From contig NZ_CACSIJ010000011.1 in NCBI RefSeq assembly GCF_902705855.1, forward strand, positions 247,183 through 311,182: DNA of 64,000 nt, read 5' to 3'. This DNA comes from Zhongshania aliphaticivorans. Lineage in GTDB: Bacteria > Pseudomonadota > Gammaproteobacteria > Pseudomonadales > Spongiibacteraceae. Below, one piece after another: positions 49,030 to 58,007 of this stretch (its first letter is position 1; each line of letters starts with the position of its first letter). Below the pieces are notes generated by a model, which did not search any database, was not told the DNA's origin, and saw nothing but the letters and a program-made list of their open reading frames with translations. The translations under genes were made by a program, and so were the position numbers.

Positions 49030-49112
49030 TTGGCCCATTTGGAATTTTGGATTAGGCACCGTTTAGAGAGGCGGGGCCTGCCTGAGTTTTCGTATATTAT
49101 GGGGGAATCGTC

Positions 49113-49709
49113 ATGAGTAATGACGGCATAAATACAGGGCGTCGACGCTTTCTGACGGCCGCAACATCAGTTGTGGGTGCCGCAGGCGCAGTCGGTATAG
49201 CAACACCCTTTGTGGGTTCTTGGAATCCAAGTGCTAAAGCAAAAGCTGCTGGCGCACCGGTAAAGGCTGATATTGGTAAGCTAGAGCCGGGTCAGATGGT
49301 TGTTGTTGAATGGCGTGGTAAACCGGTTTATGTAGTGCGCCGCACCGAAGAGCAAGTTGCTGGCCTAAAGCAGCTTGATCAATATTTAAAGGATCCTGAT
49401 TCAAATGGGTCTGACCAGCCAGCATATGTTGATTCAGCAACGCGCGCTATTCGTCCTGAATACCTTGTCCTTGTTGGCTTGTGTACACATTTAGGCTGCG
49501 CGCCTAAGCATCACCCAGAAGTTGGTGTTCCCGATTTGGGCGGCAAGTCATGGCTTGGTGGTTTCTTCTGCCCATGCCATGGTTCACGTTTTGATTTAGC
49601 GGGACGCGTTTATCAAGGTTCGCCTGCGTCTCAAAACCTTGTTGTTCCTCCGTATTCCTACGAGGGTGACAATGTGCTTGTTATCGGTGTTGATCAGGGG
49701 GCTGCGTAA
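49113..49709 (+). CDS. petA: Ubiquinol-cytochrome c reductase Rieske iron-sulfur subunit
   Basis: 198 aa. Twin-arginine N-terminus (TGRRRFLTAATSVVGAAG) that stays as membrane anchor. The 2Fe-2S ligands are in CTHLGCAP and CPCHGSRFD. It shuttles electrons from quinol at the Qo site to cytochrome c1. Its stop shares an A with the petB start. Confidence 0.97.
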   Translation: MSNDGINTGRRRFLTAATSVVGAAGAVGIATPFVGSWNPSAKAKAAGAPVKADIGKLEPGQMVVVEWRGKPVYVVRRTEEQVAGLKQLDQYLKDPDSNGSDQPAYVDSATRAIRPEYLVLVGLCTHLGCAPKHHPEVGVPDLGGKSWLGGFFCPCHGSRFDLAGRVYQGSPASQNLVVPPYSYEGDNVLVIGVDQGAA

Positions 49710-51766
49710 TGATCAAAATGTTAGTGGGTCTGCGTGACTGGGTTGATGCCCGCCTACCTATTATGCGTGCGTGGGATACCCATATGGGTAAGTACTACGC
49801 GCCGAAAAACTTTAATTTCTGGTATTTCTTTGGTGTCCTATCTCTAGTTGTGCTGGTGAACCAGCTGCTGACTGGTGTTTGGTTGACCATGAGTTTTACT
49901 CCTAGCTCTGAAGAAGCGTTCCGTTCTGTTGAATACATCATGCGGGATGTTGAGTTTGGCTGGATTATCCGCTACATGCATTCCACCGGCGCTTCGGCGT
50001 TCTTTGTGGTGGTCTACCTGCATATGTTCCGCGGCTTAATTTATGGATCGTATAAAAAACCTCGGGAATTAATCTGGGTTTTCGGTATGTTCATTTTCCT
50101 CGCGTTGATGGCCGAAGCCTTTGTGGGCTACGTGCTGCCATGGGGTCAAATGTCTTACTGGGGTGCGCAGGTTATTATCTCCTTGTTTGGCGCTATTCCG
50201 GTTGTGGGCGAGGATATCGTACAGTGGATTCGTGGTGACTACCTGATCTCTGGTATTACCTTGAACCGCTTCTTTGCACTTCACGTCGTTGCACTGCCAA
50301 TCGTACTGATTGCCTTGGTGGTATTGCATCTTCTGGCGCTGCACGAAGTGGGATCAAATAACCCTGACGGTGTTGAAATTAAGAAGAACAAGGATGCTAA
50401 TGGCATTCCTTTGGACGGCGTTGCTTTCCATCCTTATTACACCGTGCATGATTTAACGGCGATCGCGGTATTTATGTTCGTCTTTGCGGCGATTATCTTC
50501 TTTGGCCCAGAAATGGGTGGCTATTTCATCGAATATGCTAACTTCGAAATTGCTAATGGTCTGAAGACGCCGGAGCACATCGCACCAGTTTGGTACTTCA
50601 CGCCCTTCTATTCGGTATTGCGCGCAGTGCCAGATAAGTTACTTGGTTTCATTGCCTTCGGTGCCTCGGTTGCAATTCTGTTCTTGTTGCCATGGTTAGA
50701 TCGCAGTCCAGTGAAGTCGATTCGCTATAAAGGTCGTGTGAGCAAAGCCGCTATCTTGATTTTTGTTGCTTCATTCCTGATCTTAGGTGTACTTGGTGTG
50801 AAAGCGCCGACGGAAGCGCGGACTTTGTTGGCACGTATTTGCTCGGTTATCTATTTTGCCTTCTTTATTCTGATGCCTTTCTGGACTAAGTGGGAAGCGA
50901 CTAAGCCGGAGCCGACTCGCACTACCGATGGTGGTATGGGCTTCTGGAAGAGCATGCTAGTGTTGTTGGCTGTTATCATTTTGACGGTACTGCCATTAAA
51001 AGCTGCAGGTTCAGAATCGGCTTTTGATTGCGGCACTATGGCTTGCGATAAAATTGATACTGACGTGACCGATAAGGCATCGCTGCAAAGCGGTGCTCAA
51101 ACCTATATGAATTACTGTATGGGTTGTCATTCACTTGAGTATGGTCGTTACCAGCGCACGGCTGACGATTTGGGTATTCCGGTTGATTTGTTTGAGCAGC
51201 ATTTGAAGTTCGATGTCGATGCGAAAATTGGTTCCTTGATGACGAACTCGATTGCAGCAGCTGATGCAAAAAAGTGGTTTGGCGCTGCGCCGCCTGATTT
51301 GACTTTGGTCGCTCGCGCTCGTGGTACTGACTGGTTGTACACCTACCTTCGTACCTTCCACTCAGATCCATCACGCCCTTGGGGTGTGAATAACAAGGTC
51401 TTTAAAGATGTGGGTATGCCCCATGTCTTGGCTGAATTGCAGGGTATGCCTCAGTGCGCACCAGGTCCTGTTCACGCGCATAACGGTGGCATTCTGCGTG
51501 ACCCTTTGACCGGTGAAGATGTGCTGTTTGGTGAAGATGGTAAGGCCTTAAATCCTTGCGGTTCTTTTACCTACTCTCCTGAAGGCAGCTTGAGCCCCGC
51601 TGAGTATGATAAAGTAGTCTATGATTTGGTTAATTTCTTAGATTACGTTGGTGAGCCTGCGCAAGCGAAAAGCAAGCGTATTGGTGGATTTGTACTTCTA
51701 TTTATTGCCCTGTTCTTTGTGTTCACCTACTTGTTAAACCGTGAATACTGGAAGGATGTGCATTAA
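49709..51766 (+). CDS. petBC: Fused cytochrome b / cytochrome c1 of the bc1 complex
   Basis: 685 aa in one open frame. Residues 1-400 or so are cytochrome b: haem histidines in RYMHSTGASAFFVVVYLHMF and LHVVALPIVLIALVVLHLLA; the Qo motif reads PVWY instead of PEWY. A hydrophobic stretch LLAVIILTVLPLKAAGS joins directly to cytochrome c1 (about 435-685): CMGCH haem site, axial Met region DVGMPHVLAELQGMP, C-terminal anchor FVLLFIALFFVFTYLL. The joining stretch looks like the c1 signal peptide with a possible AAG-S cleavage site. B. japonicum FbcH is the known precedent, made as one chain and cut. Confidence 0.95.
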   Translation: MIKMLVGLRDWVDARLPIMRAWDTHMGKYYAPKNFNFWYFFGVLSLVVLVNQLLTGVWLTMSFTPSSEEAFRSVEYIMRDVEFGWIIRYMHSTGASAFFVVVYLHMFRGLIYGSYKKPRELIWVFGMFIFLALMAEAFVGYVLPWGQMSYWGAQVIISLFGAIPVVGEDIVQWIRGDYLISGITLNRFFALHVVALPIVLIALVVLHLLALHEVGSNNPDGVEIKKNKDANGIPLDGVAFHPYYTVHDLTAIAVFMFVFAAIIFFGPEMGGYFIEYANFEIANGLKTPEHIAPVWYFTPFYSVLRAVPDKLLGFIAFGASVAILFLLPWLDRSPVKSIRYKGRVSKAAILIFVASFLILGVLGVKAPTEARTLLARICSVIYFAFFILMPFWTKWEATKPEPTRTTDGGMGFWKSMLVLLAVIILTVLPLKAAGSESAFDCGTMACDKIDTDVTDKASLQSGAQTYMNYCMGCHSLEYGRYQRTADDLGIPVDLFEQHLKFDVDAKIGSLMTNSIAAADAKKWFGAAPPDLTLVARARGTDWLYTYLRTFHSDPSRPWGVNNKVFKDVGMPHVLAELQGMPQCAPGPVHAHNGGILRDPLTGEDVLFGEDGKALNPCGSFTYSPEGSLSPAEYDKVVYDLVNFLDYVGEPAQAKSKRIGGFVLLFIALFFVFTYLLNREYWKDVH

Positions 51767-51814
51767 AAATTTGCTGCTTGTTTCTGCGTTTACGTAAAGG
51801 CAGGTATTAGTTGG

Positions 51815-51851
51815 CGGGTGGCTCTATATGGAGCTGCCCGTTTGTTGTTTT
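51815..51851 (+). terminator. Terminator after the bc1 operon
   Basis: CGGGTGGCTC (51815-51824) and GAGCTGCCCG (51831-51840) pair over 10 bp with two G-T wobbles, followed by TTTGTTGTTTT. It separates the bc1 operon from sspA. Confidence 0.72.
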
Positions 51852-51876
51852 AGTTTTCTAATTTGAGGTGAGATCA

Positions 51877-52524
51877 ATGGGCGTTGTAGCCAAGCGTTCT
51901 ACCATGACTTTCTTTTCCGACGCAGCAAGTCATTACTGTCATCGGGTGAGAATTGTATTGGCCGAAAAAGGCGTGACTGTTGATATCGTCGATGTGAAGC
52001 CGGACAATTTGCCGGAAGAGGTCGCCGAATTAAATCCTTATAATTCCTTGCCTACCTTAGTAGATCGCGATTTGGCCTTGTATGAATCTAAGGTCATGAT
52101 GGAATATTTGGATGAGCGTTTTCCGCACCCACCGTTGCTGCCTGTTTATCTGGTTGCACGTGGTGAAAGTCGTCAATATATTTATCGTATTGAGCGCGAT
52201 TGGTGTCGCTTGGTCGATGAGTTACTTGCCGGTACAAATCAAAAAAATGCTGAAAAAGCGCGTAAGGAATTACGCGATAGTTTGTTAACTGTGGCGCCGA
52301 TTTTTGATGAAAAGCCCTTCTTCATGAGTGAAGAATTTACTCTAGTTGATTGCTGTTTAGCTCCTATTTTGTGGCGCTTACCTCAGTTGGGTGTTGTTAT
52401 TCCTCAGACCCGTCAGTCAAAGCCTTTGTTTGACTATATGGAGCGTTTATTTGAGCGTCCAGCTTTCCAAGAAAGTTTGACAGAGAAAGAACGTGAATTA
52501 CGCAGTGAGGCGTCGGTAGCTTAA
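51877..52524 (+). CDS. sspA: Stringent starvation protein A
   Basis: 215 aa from ATG 51877 (GAGG 8 nt upstream). GST fold: [39 protein letters not shown], then the all-helical C-terminal domain. SspA binds RNA polymerase and alters promoter use under stress. sspB follows 18 nt later. Confidence 0.95.
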   Translation: MGVVAKRSTMTFFSDAASHYCHRVRIVLAEKGVTVDIVDVKPDNLPEEVAELNPYNSLPTLVDRDLALYESKVMMEYLDERFPHPPLLPVYLVARGESRQYIYRIERDWCRLVDELLAGTNQKNAEKARKELRDSLLTVAPIFDEKPFFMSEEFTLVDCCLAPILWRLPQLGVVIPQTRQSKPLFDYMERLFERPAFQESLTEKERELRSEASVA

Positions 52525-52542
52525 GCCACTGGCAGAATTTGT

Positions 52543-52950
52543 ATGGCAATGACCTCTAGTCGTCCTTATATGATCAGAGCAATTTATGAGTGGGTGTTGG
52601 ATAACAGCTGCACCCCTTATATATTGGTAGATGCTTTGCTGGACGGTGTTTATGTGCCTCAGCAGTATGTGCAAGATGGTCAGATTGTATTGAATATATC
52701 GCCATCGGCGGTGATGAGCTTAAATGTCGGTAACGATACCATCAGCTTTAGTGGCCGCTTTGGTGGTGTATCGCAAGAGGTTAGTGCGCCGGTTGGTGCG
52801 GTCTTAGGTGTTTATGCAAAAGAGAACGGCCAAGGTATGTTGTTTGATGCCGAAGAGCCAGCGCCGCCACCGCCTGCGGGGCCGCGGCCATCGGCAACAC
52901 TGAGTAAGCTACCTTCCAAATCTAAGCCTACTTTAAAAGTCGTTAAGTAA
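52543..52950 (+). CDS. sspB: ClpXP specificity-enhancing factor SspB
   Basis: 135 aa. RPYMIRAIYEWVLDNSCTPY and INFS-type text (here QIVLNISPSAVMSLNVGND) form the substrate-binding domain; a Pro-rich linker leads to the C-terminal SKPTLKVVK tail that docks on ClpX. It delivers ssrA-tagged proteins to ClpXP. Confidence 0.95.
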   Translation: MAMTSSRPYMIRAIYEWVLDNSCTPYILVDALLDGVYVPQQYVQDGQIVLNISPSAVMSLNVGNDTISFSGRFGGVSQEVSAPVGAVLGVYAKENGQGMLFDAEEPAPPPPAGPRPSATLSKLPSKSKPTLKVVK

Positions 52951-52956
52951 GACTTC

Positions 52957-52987
52957 AAAGATTTGTCGCCTTCGGCGGCAAATCTTT
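52957..52987. terminator. Bidirectional terminator between sspB and dolP
   Basis: AAAGATTTGTCGCC (52957-52970) pairs with GGCGGCAAATCTTT (52974-52987), 14 bp with one G-T pair and a 3-nt loop. The A/T-rich base of the stem serves both strands. Confidence 0.8.
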
Positions 52988-52991
52988 ATTC

Positions 52992-53564
52992 TCAATAGTA
53001 TTCAAAAACTCTGACCACTTTTTGCACGCCGCTAGTTTCGCTAACGATGGTTGCGGCGGTGTCAGACTCGGCTTTAGATACTAGGCCCATCAAGTAAACA
53101 ATGCCGTTTTCAGTTACCACTTTAATTTTAGATGCGTCTAATTGCTCATTGAGTGATAAACGGCTTTTCACTTTAGTGCTAATCCACGCATCATTGCTGC
53201 GAGCTAACATGCTCACATCTGCACCGCTAGCAAGCTCATTGTGAACTTTGCGAACTTTCTTGACGTTACTGGCTACCTCACCCGCAATTTGGCGTAGGCG
53301 GTCGTCTGGGGTGTTTCCAGTCAGCAGCACAATACCGTTATGGCTGGTGGCGCTGATGCGGGATGATTTAAGTGCTGGATCGGTTTTGTTGATGTTGACG
53401 ATTACTTTTGTTTCGATAATTTCATCGTCTACATAGCTGCCCAAGCTACGGCTGCCAGGATCATCTGCTATTGGCTCATCTGTTGTGGCGGTAATTATTT
53501 GAGTACAGGCACTTAGTGAAATAATTAGTGCCAACGAAAGGCTGAGGCGTAGTGGTTTGTTCAT
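52992..53564 (-). CDS. dolP: BON-domain outer-membrane lipoprotein DolP (YraP)
   Basis: 190 aa. Lipobox LSAC in LALIISLSACTQ; two BON domains (about 50-118: VDDEIIETKVIVNINKTD; about 122-190: ISTKVKSRLSLNEQLDASKI). DolP supports outer-membrane integrity and the BAM complex. Its start overlaps the diaA stop. Confidence 0.92.
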   Translation of the reverse strand: MNKPLRLSLSLALIISLSACTQIITATTDEPIADDPGSRSLGSYVDDEIIETKVIVNINKTDPALKSSRISATSHNGIVLLTGNTPDDRLRQIAGEVASNVKKVRKVHNELASGADVSMLARSNDAWISTKVKSRLSLNEQLDASKIKVVTENGIVYLMGLVSKAESDTAATIVSETSGVQKVVRVFEYY

Positions 53565-54169
53565 GCGTGAGATGTCCCAAATAATTGAGTGTCTATTAAT
53601 TCACAGATGCTATGCACCGCAATAAGCTGCATTTCTATTGCGCGGGCGCGGTCATCTACGGGAAAGGTTAGTTCTATGTCGTCTGGTAGCAGTAGTGAGC
53701 TAGCGTCGCCACCTTTCATGTTGGATAGCGAAATAACTTTCATATTCCTTTCGTGTGCAGCTTGGATGGCTCTGAGTGTTGCAGTAGAGCCGCCGCCGTT
53801 ATAACAAAGTACCAGGCAGTCGCCGGCCTGCCCCAAGGCGCGTATTTGGTTGGCGTAAATGTCATTGTAACTTGAATCTGCTGCTATTGCGGTGGCAGCG
53901 TCAGAACTGAGTATCATTGCGGGCAGGGCGGGTCGCTCGTGTTGAAAGCTATTCAGCAAATTTGTTGCTAAATGATGAGCTATAAGCCGGCTGTTTCCTT
54001 CGCCACAGCAAATGATTTTATGTTCGTGCAGCATGCTCTCTACGAGGCATTCACTTGCGCGTGCAATGGTGTCACCAAGTGCTTCCATGGTGTACATGCA
54101 GCTTTCTATGTGGCGATGAAATAAATCTATAACTTGCTCGGAATAGTCCACGGTAATTTTGTATTTCAC
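53561..54169 (-). CDS. diaA: SIS-domain protein DiaA/GmhA-like
   Basis: 202 aa. IICCGEGNSRLIAHHLATNL, ILSSDAATAIAADSSYNDIY and CLVLCYNGGGSTATLRAIQA are the SIS phosphosugar-binding blocks. Between yraN and dolP, the E. coli gene is diaA, a DnaA-binding initiation factor; in Pseudomonas the same position is often labelled gmhA. A phosphosugar isomerase activity cannot be excluded. Confidence 0.85.
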   Translation of the reverse strand: MKYKITVDYSEQVIDLFHRHIESCMYTMEALGDTIARASECLVESMLHEHKIICCGEGNSRLIAHHLATNLLNSFQHERPALPAMILSSDAATAIAADSSYNDIYANQIRALGQAGDCLVLCYNGGGSTATLRAIQAAHERNMKVISLSNMKGGDASSLLLPDDIELTFPVDDRARAIEMQLIAVHSICELIDTQLFGTSHA

Positions 54170-54540
54170 TCCTGAAATGCGTTTGTCAGCCAGTTAAAGT
54201 GTAGTTTACCGCTTTTATCGCTACTAGCTTCAATGACATCAAAGCGACAGGGTAGTTCAGTGTATTTCCCTCCGCCGAGAAAATGCCGCGCGGTGAGGAT
54301 AATCCGTTGCTGCTTTTTGCGGGTTACTGTTTCGGCTGCACTGCCGAATGAGGTGTCTTGTCTGTAACGCACTTCGACAAAAATGAGGTGGTGTTCAGAG
54401 CGGGCAATAATATCAATTTCACCAAAGCGGCAGCGATAATTTTGGTGAATAATTTTGAGTTTGTGATTTTTTAGTAAGTGGCAGGCGCCCAGCTCTGCTT
54501 GGGCGCCGATGTCGATCTTGCTGAGCTGCTTAAAAATCAT
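54166..54540 (-). CDS. yraN: YraN-family (UPF0102) endonuclease-like protein
   Basis: 124 aa. GAQAELGACHLLKNHKLKII, then GEIDIIARSEHHLIFVEVRY with the E-x-D...E-V-R core of a restriction-endonuclease-like fold. Function unknown. Overlaps both neighbours (lpoA end by 11 nt, diaA start by 4 nt). Confidence 0.93.
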   Translation of the reverse strand: MIFKQLSKIDIGAQAELGACHLLKNHKLKIIHQNYRCRFGEIDIIARSEHHLIFVEVRYRQDTSFGSAAETVTRKKQQRIILTARHFLGGGKYTELPCRFDVIEASSDKSGKLHFNWLTNAFQE

Positions 54541-56446
54541 TACTCGGATTCTGGTTTGCTGCTCCTGTTGGATTCACTACGGCGCGACCATCTTGAATTT
54601 CCGCGAGGGCAAGTTCACGCTCAATCTGGCCTAGGTCGTTTAGGGTCAAGGTGCCTGTTTCTCCAAATACCTGACCGCTAGCGCCATTGCGTAACTGCTT
54701 TAGCCGCAGGTGAAGCCGGAAGCTATCAACACCTAAGGCATACATACGTTGATAGCCTGGGCTTGAGGGAATACCTGCGTTGATATCTTTGCGAATTTGG
54801 GACTTATCGTCGAATATCCACGGAATATCGATAAAACGAATGCCGTTAATATCTTGGTCTTTGCCGGGTGAATTGCTGCCGCGATAAATATGTGATGTCG
54901 CATAAACCGGAATGTCGCCTGCATAATGGTAAGCGAGTAGCGGTTTGATAGCGCGGCCTTCATTTGGGCGGGCCAGCAGGAAAATGAAGTCAATATCGGT
55001 GCGTCGGTAGGGCTCGTAGCTGGGGCGTAAACCGATGATTTGCTGGAGGCGTTGTAGACGCTGTTGGCTGCGGTCTATTTGCAGAATGTTTTTTATTTTT
55101 TCGGAATAGTTATTTTTGGCCGCGTCGAAGGTTTGGCTGGCGACAATTTTGCCATTCAGCGTTTGCCAGCGCTGTGTAAATGCCGCCGCAACTTTTTGCC
55201 CCCATGAGCCTTCTGGGGTGAGAACTAGAGCGCGGGTGTAGCCTTTGCTCATGGCTAGCTCGGCGATTTGTTCAGCTTCGTCCTCTGGATTAAGTCCAAA
55301 TTGATAAAGCCCATTAGGGAATTTGTTACCGTCGATGCGGTTGAGCGCAAGTGTTGGTACATTCATTGAATTGGGGTGACTGGCAACTAGGGCGCTGAGG
55401 CTTTCTTTTTCTAGGGGGCCTATGACGAGCTTGTTACCGCTGTTTAACACTTTCTGATAGAGAGTGTTAATGTCAGTTGCATTGCTGTCGTATTGATTGA
55501 TTTGGGGGACGCTGCCGCCTTGATTGAGTGTTTCGTAATATGCAGCGAAAAATCCGTCACGAATTGCCTTGCCATACGCGGCTAGTCGCCCTGTGACTGG
55601 CAGAATAAGTGCGACCTGATCGGCGCGTTCTACAATTAAGTCGTTCAGCTTGTCTAAGCCGCCGGGAAGAGAGTCGTGGGCGGGGTGCCTGGGCCAGTTG
55701 CGCAGCCAAGCATCGCGTTGCTGTACCTGCGCCTCGATATTATTTTGATTGTCTTTGGCAATCGAGGCGAGCTCAAGCCAGCCGATATAATCTTTATTGC
55801 TCGCGCTATTGATATGCTTAACGAGCATATCGGTTGGTATTTGCATTAATGACGCCCAGATAGATTCCCTGTTAGTGGGTTGTTGGCCTGGGCTGAGCAT
55901 GGGGTCGATAAAAATTCTTTCGCGAGCAGCGGCGAGGTAATCGCCTTCTATTTCATATAATGATGCGCGGATTTGGCTATATTGCATTTGTCGCCGCACG
56001 GGAGCTTCGAGCACAGCGCTTTCTATGAGCGGATCAGATAGCTGCGCGAGAGCCTGTGCAAATTCAGCATGGCCACGATGAACCCGTGCACGGATAATCG
56101 CCAGTCGTAAAGCTTGCTCGGAGTTGAGCTCGGGGGGGATTAGCTCGCCTACTACGTCATCAGCACGGGCTAGCTCGCCCTCCCGTAGTAGAACTTCAGC
56201 GGATCGCAGTAGTAGCTCCGCAGATTCTTCTGGATCCATGTCTTTGGCGTCATTAAGCCATTGCTCAACCGCGTTGATGTCAGCAGTAGCGGGGTTGAAT
56301 TCATTGCTCTGCACCACGGCGGGGCGGGGGCGCACGGTGTATCGTTCCCCGCCGGCTTGGCTGGGCTTTGGGGGTGGTGTAGGGGTAGAGCTGCAGCTCG
56401 CCAGAAAAGTGGCGATGAGTATAAGTATAAAAGTTCTTGTCTTCAT
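54530..56446 (-). CDS. lpoA: Penicillin-binding protein activator LpoA (LppC)
   Basis: 638 aa from ATG 56446 (MKTRTFILILIATFLASCSS), a lipoprotein signal; a start 30 nt upstream would put ten residues before it. N-terminal TPR-like helices (about 50-265), then the LppC periplasmic-binding-like domain (QVALILPVTGRLAAYGKAIR to RLHLRLKQLRNG). LpoA reaches through the wall to stimulate PBP1A. Confidence 0.93.
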   Translation of the reverse strand: MKTRTFILILIATFLASCSSTPTPPPKPSQAGGERYTVRPRPAVVQSNEFNPATADINAVEQWLNDAKDMDPEESAELLLRSAEVLLREGELARADDVVGELIPPELNSEQALRLAIIRARVHRGHAEFAQALAQLSDPLIESAVLEAPVRRQMQYSQIRASLYEIEGDYLAAARERIFIDPMLSPGQQPTNRESIWASLMQIPTDMLVKHINSASNKDYIGWLELASIAKDNQNNIEAQVQQRDAWLRNWPRHPAHDSLPGGLDKLNDLIVERADQVALILPVTGRLAAYGKAIRDGFFAAYYETLNQGGSVPQINQYDSNATDINTLYQKVLNSGNKLVIGPLEKESLSALVASHPNSMNVPTLALNRIDGNKFPNGLYQFGLNPEDEAEQIAELAMSKGYTRALVLTPEGSWGQKVAAAFTQRWQTLNGKIVASQTFDAAKNNYSEKIKNILQIDRSQQRLQRLQQIIGLRPSYEPYRRTDIDFIFLLARPNEGRAIKPLLAYHYAGDIPVYATSHIYRGSNSPGKDQDINGIRFIDIPWIFDDKSQIRKDINAGIPSSPGYQRMYALGVDSFRLHLRLKQLRNGASGQVFGETGTLTLNDLGQIERELALAEIQDGRAVVNPTGAANQNPSNDF

Positions 56447-56499
56447 TGATTCGCCGTTGTTAGTCTGCGCGGTCATGGAATACTGAGTGAGGCTTACTT

Positions 56500-57342
56500 G
56501 TGGATAATACCCCCACCCTCTATGTTGTTGCCACGCCGATAGGTAATTTGTCGGATATGGTACCCCGAGCCATAGAGGTCCTACAAACTGTAGCGCTCAT
56601 TGCCGCAGAAGATACCCGTCATAGTCGTAATTTGCTAAGTCATTTTGAAATACGCACTCCGCTTTGTGCTTATCATGACCATAGTAGCAGCTCTGAGCTT
56701 GAGCGATTACTTGTTCATCTGCGTGAGGGTAAGAGTCTCGCGCTGATTTCTGACGCCGGCACGCCACTGGTATCTGATCCGGGCTATCGCCTTGTGGATA
56801 TGGCATTGCGCGAGGGCATAAAAGTTGTGCCTATTCCGGGTGCTTGTGCGGTCATTGCGGCATTGAGTGTGGCGGGTCTCCCGTCGGATCGGTTTATGTT
56901 CGAGGGTTTTTTACCTGCGAAGCAGCATGCTAGGCTTACCATCCTGAAGGGGCTGCAGCGCGAGCGGCGAACAATGATCTTTTACGAAGCGCCGCATCGT
57001 ATTAAAGATAGCTTGGCGGATATCAGTGTCGCGATGGGTGGTGACCGAGTTGTGGTTTTGGCGCGAGAGATCACCAAGCTTTATGAGACCGTCAAGCGTC
57101 TGCCCGCAGCCGAATTGCACGAATGGGTTAGCGCAGATAGCAATCAGCAGCGTGGCGAGTGTGTGTTATTGATTGAAGGGTTTAAGGGGGATGAAGGTAT
57201 CCCCACTGCTGCGATTGAGATATTGAATATTCTGAGGGCAGAGTTACCGCTTAAGCAGGCGGCGGCACTTTGTGCAAAGATCAGTGGGCTTAAAAAAAAT
57301 CAGCTCTACCAGTATGGTTTAGATTTTCCGGCGCAGGATTAG
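56500..57342 (+). CDS. rsmI: 16S rRNA 2'-O-methyltransferase RsmI
   Basis: 280 aa, GTG start. LYVVATPIGNLSDMVPRAIE, AAEDTRHSRNLL, LISDAGTPLVSDPG and VPIPGACAVIAALSVAGLPS are the family blocks. It methylates the ribose of C1402. Diverges from lpoA with 53 nt between the starts. Confidence 0.97.
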   Translation: MDNTPTLYVVATPIGNLSDMVPRAIEVLQTVALIAAEDTRHSRNLLSHFEIRTPLCAYHDHSSSSELERLLVHLREGKSLALISDAGTPLVSDPGYRLVDMALREGIKVVPIPGACAVIAALSVAGLPSDRFMFEGFLPAKQHARLTILKGLQRERRTMIFYEAPHRIKDSLADISVAMGGDRVVVLAREITKLYETVKRLPAAELHEWVSADSNQQRGECVLLIEGFKGDEGIPTAAIEILNILRAELPLKQAAALCAKISGLKKNQLYQYGLDFPAQD

Positions 57343-57387
57343 CCGTAAATAGCGCTTGCCAAAATTCAAACTACTGGTTATTCTTAC

Positions 57388-57741
57388 AGTTGAGTCGGCC
57401 AGGCGATCGCTCTTCAGTTTACTGTTGGGAGGAAAGTCCGGGCTCCGCAGGGCAAGGCGCCAGGTAACTCCTGGGAGGTGCGAGCCTACGGAAAGTGCAA
57501 CAGAAAATATACCGCCTACGTAGCGAAAGCTGCCGGTAAGGTTGAAATGGTGCGGTAAGAGCGCACCGCGCGACTGGCAACAGTTCGTGGCATGGTAAAC
57601 CCCGCCTGGAGCAAGGCCAAATAGGAATCCAGCGCTGTGGCCCGCAGTGGATTCGGGTAGGCTGCTAGAGGCTTGCGGTGACGCAGGCCCCAGATGAATG
57701 GTCGTCCAAGACAGAACCCGGCTTATCGGCCGACTCAACTT
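57388..57741 (+). ncRNA. rnpB: RNase P RNA, bacterial type A
   Basis: AGTTGAGTCGGCC at the 5' end pairs with GGCCGACTCAACT at the 3' end (57728-57740), the P1 helix. GAGGAAAGTCCGGGCTCC (57430 region) is the universal P4-side block, ACAGAAAATATACCGCC another conserved core, and AGACAGAACCCGGCTTATCG the 3' P4 half. About 354 nt. It matures the 5' ends of tRNAs. The position between rsmI and mraZ is the same as I recall in Pseudomonas. A long minus-strand frame across it is an artefact. Confidence 0.97.
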
Positions 57742-57769
57742 TCCCCACTTCTTAGTAAAATATGCCCAC

Positions 57770-57790
57770 ACTTAATGTTCTACATTAAGT
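57770..57790. other. A/T-rich inverted repeat after rnpB
   Basis: ACTTAATGT (57770-57778) and ACATTAAGT (57782-57790), 9-bp perfect stem with a 3-nt loop. It lies 29 nt past rnpB and 120 bp before the mra promoter. No U-tract directly follows, so it may be a weak terminator or a protein site. Confidence 0.4.
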
Positions 57791-57912
57791 CGGGTTCTCA
57801 TGTCTTTGTTTTATCAAAATTAGCTTGCTTCTCGTCATTTTTATCCCCTGATTTTGCACGCAAGTTACTGACACATTTACGAAAATTCCCTGCTATTTCC
57901 CACTTGCGCAGC

Positions 57913-57942
57913 TTGACACCTGTGCTTGCAAGTTCCTATAGT
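57913..57942 (+). promoter_or_regulatory. Sigma-70 promoter of the mra/dcw cluster
   Basis: Consensus TTGACA (57913-57918), 18 bp, TATAGT (57937-57942; or CTATAG with 17 bp). The predicted start near 57949 is just ahead of the MraZ-box run. Confidence 0.8.
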
Positions 57943-57950
57943 GTGCCTCA

Positions 57951-58007
57951 GTGGGTAAAAGTGGTTTTTAGTGGTTTTTAGCGGTTTAAAAGCGGAGCTT
58001 GGTGGGA
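57951..58007 (+). promoter_or_regulatory. MraZ-box array in the mraZ leader
   Basis: G(T/C)GG boxes at 57951, 57961, 57971, 57981, 57992 and 58002, stepped by 10, 10, 10, 11 and 10 nt, so all on about one face of the helix. The first and last read GTGGG; the second and third are identical GTGGTTTTTA units. MraZ is known to bind TGGGN repeats of this period in its own leader. The last box doubles as ribosome binding site for mraZ. Confidence 0.75.

Noticed and set aside
57319-57771. 150-codon minus-strand frame
   Set aside because: It is the complement of RNase P RNA, whose conserved helices and core motifs are clear on the plus strand.
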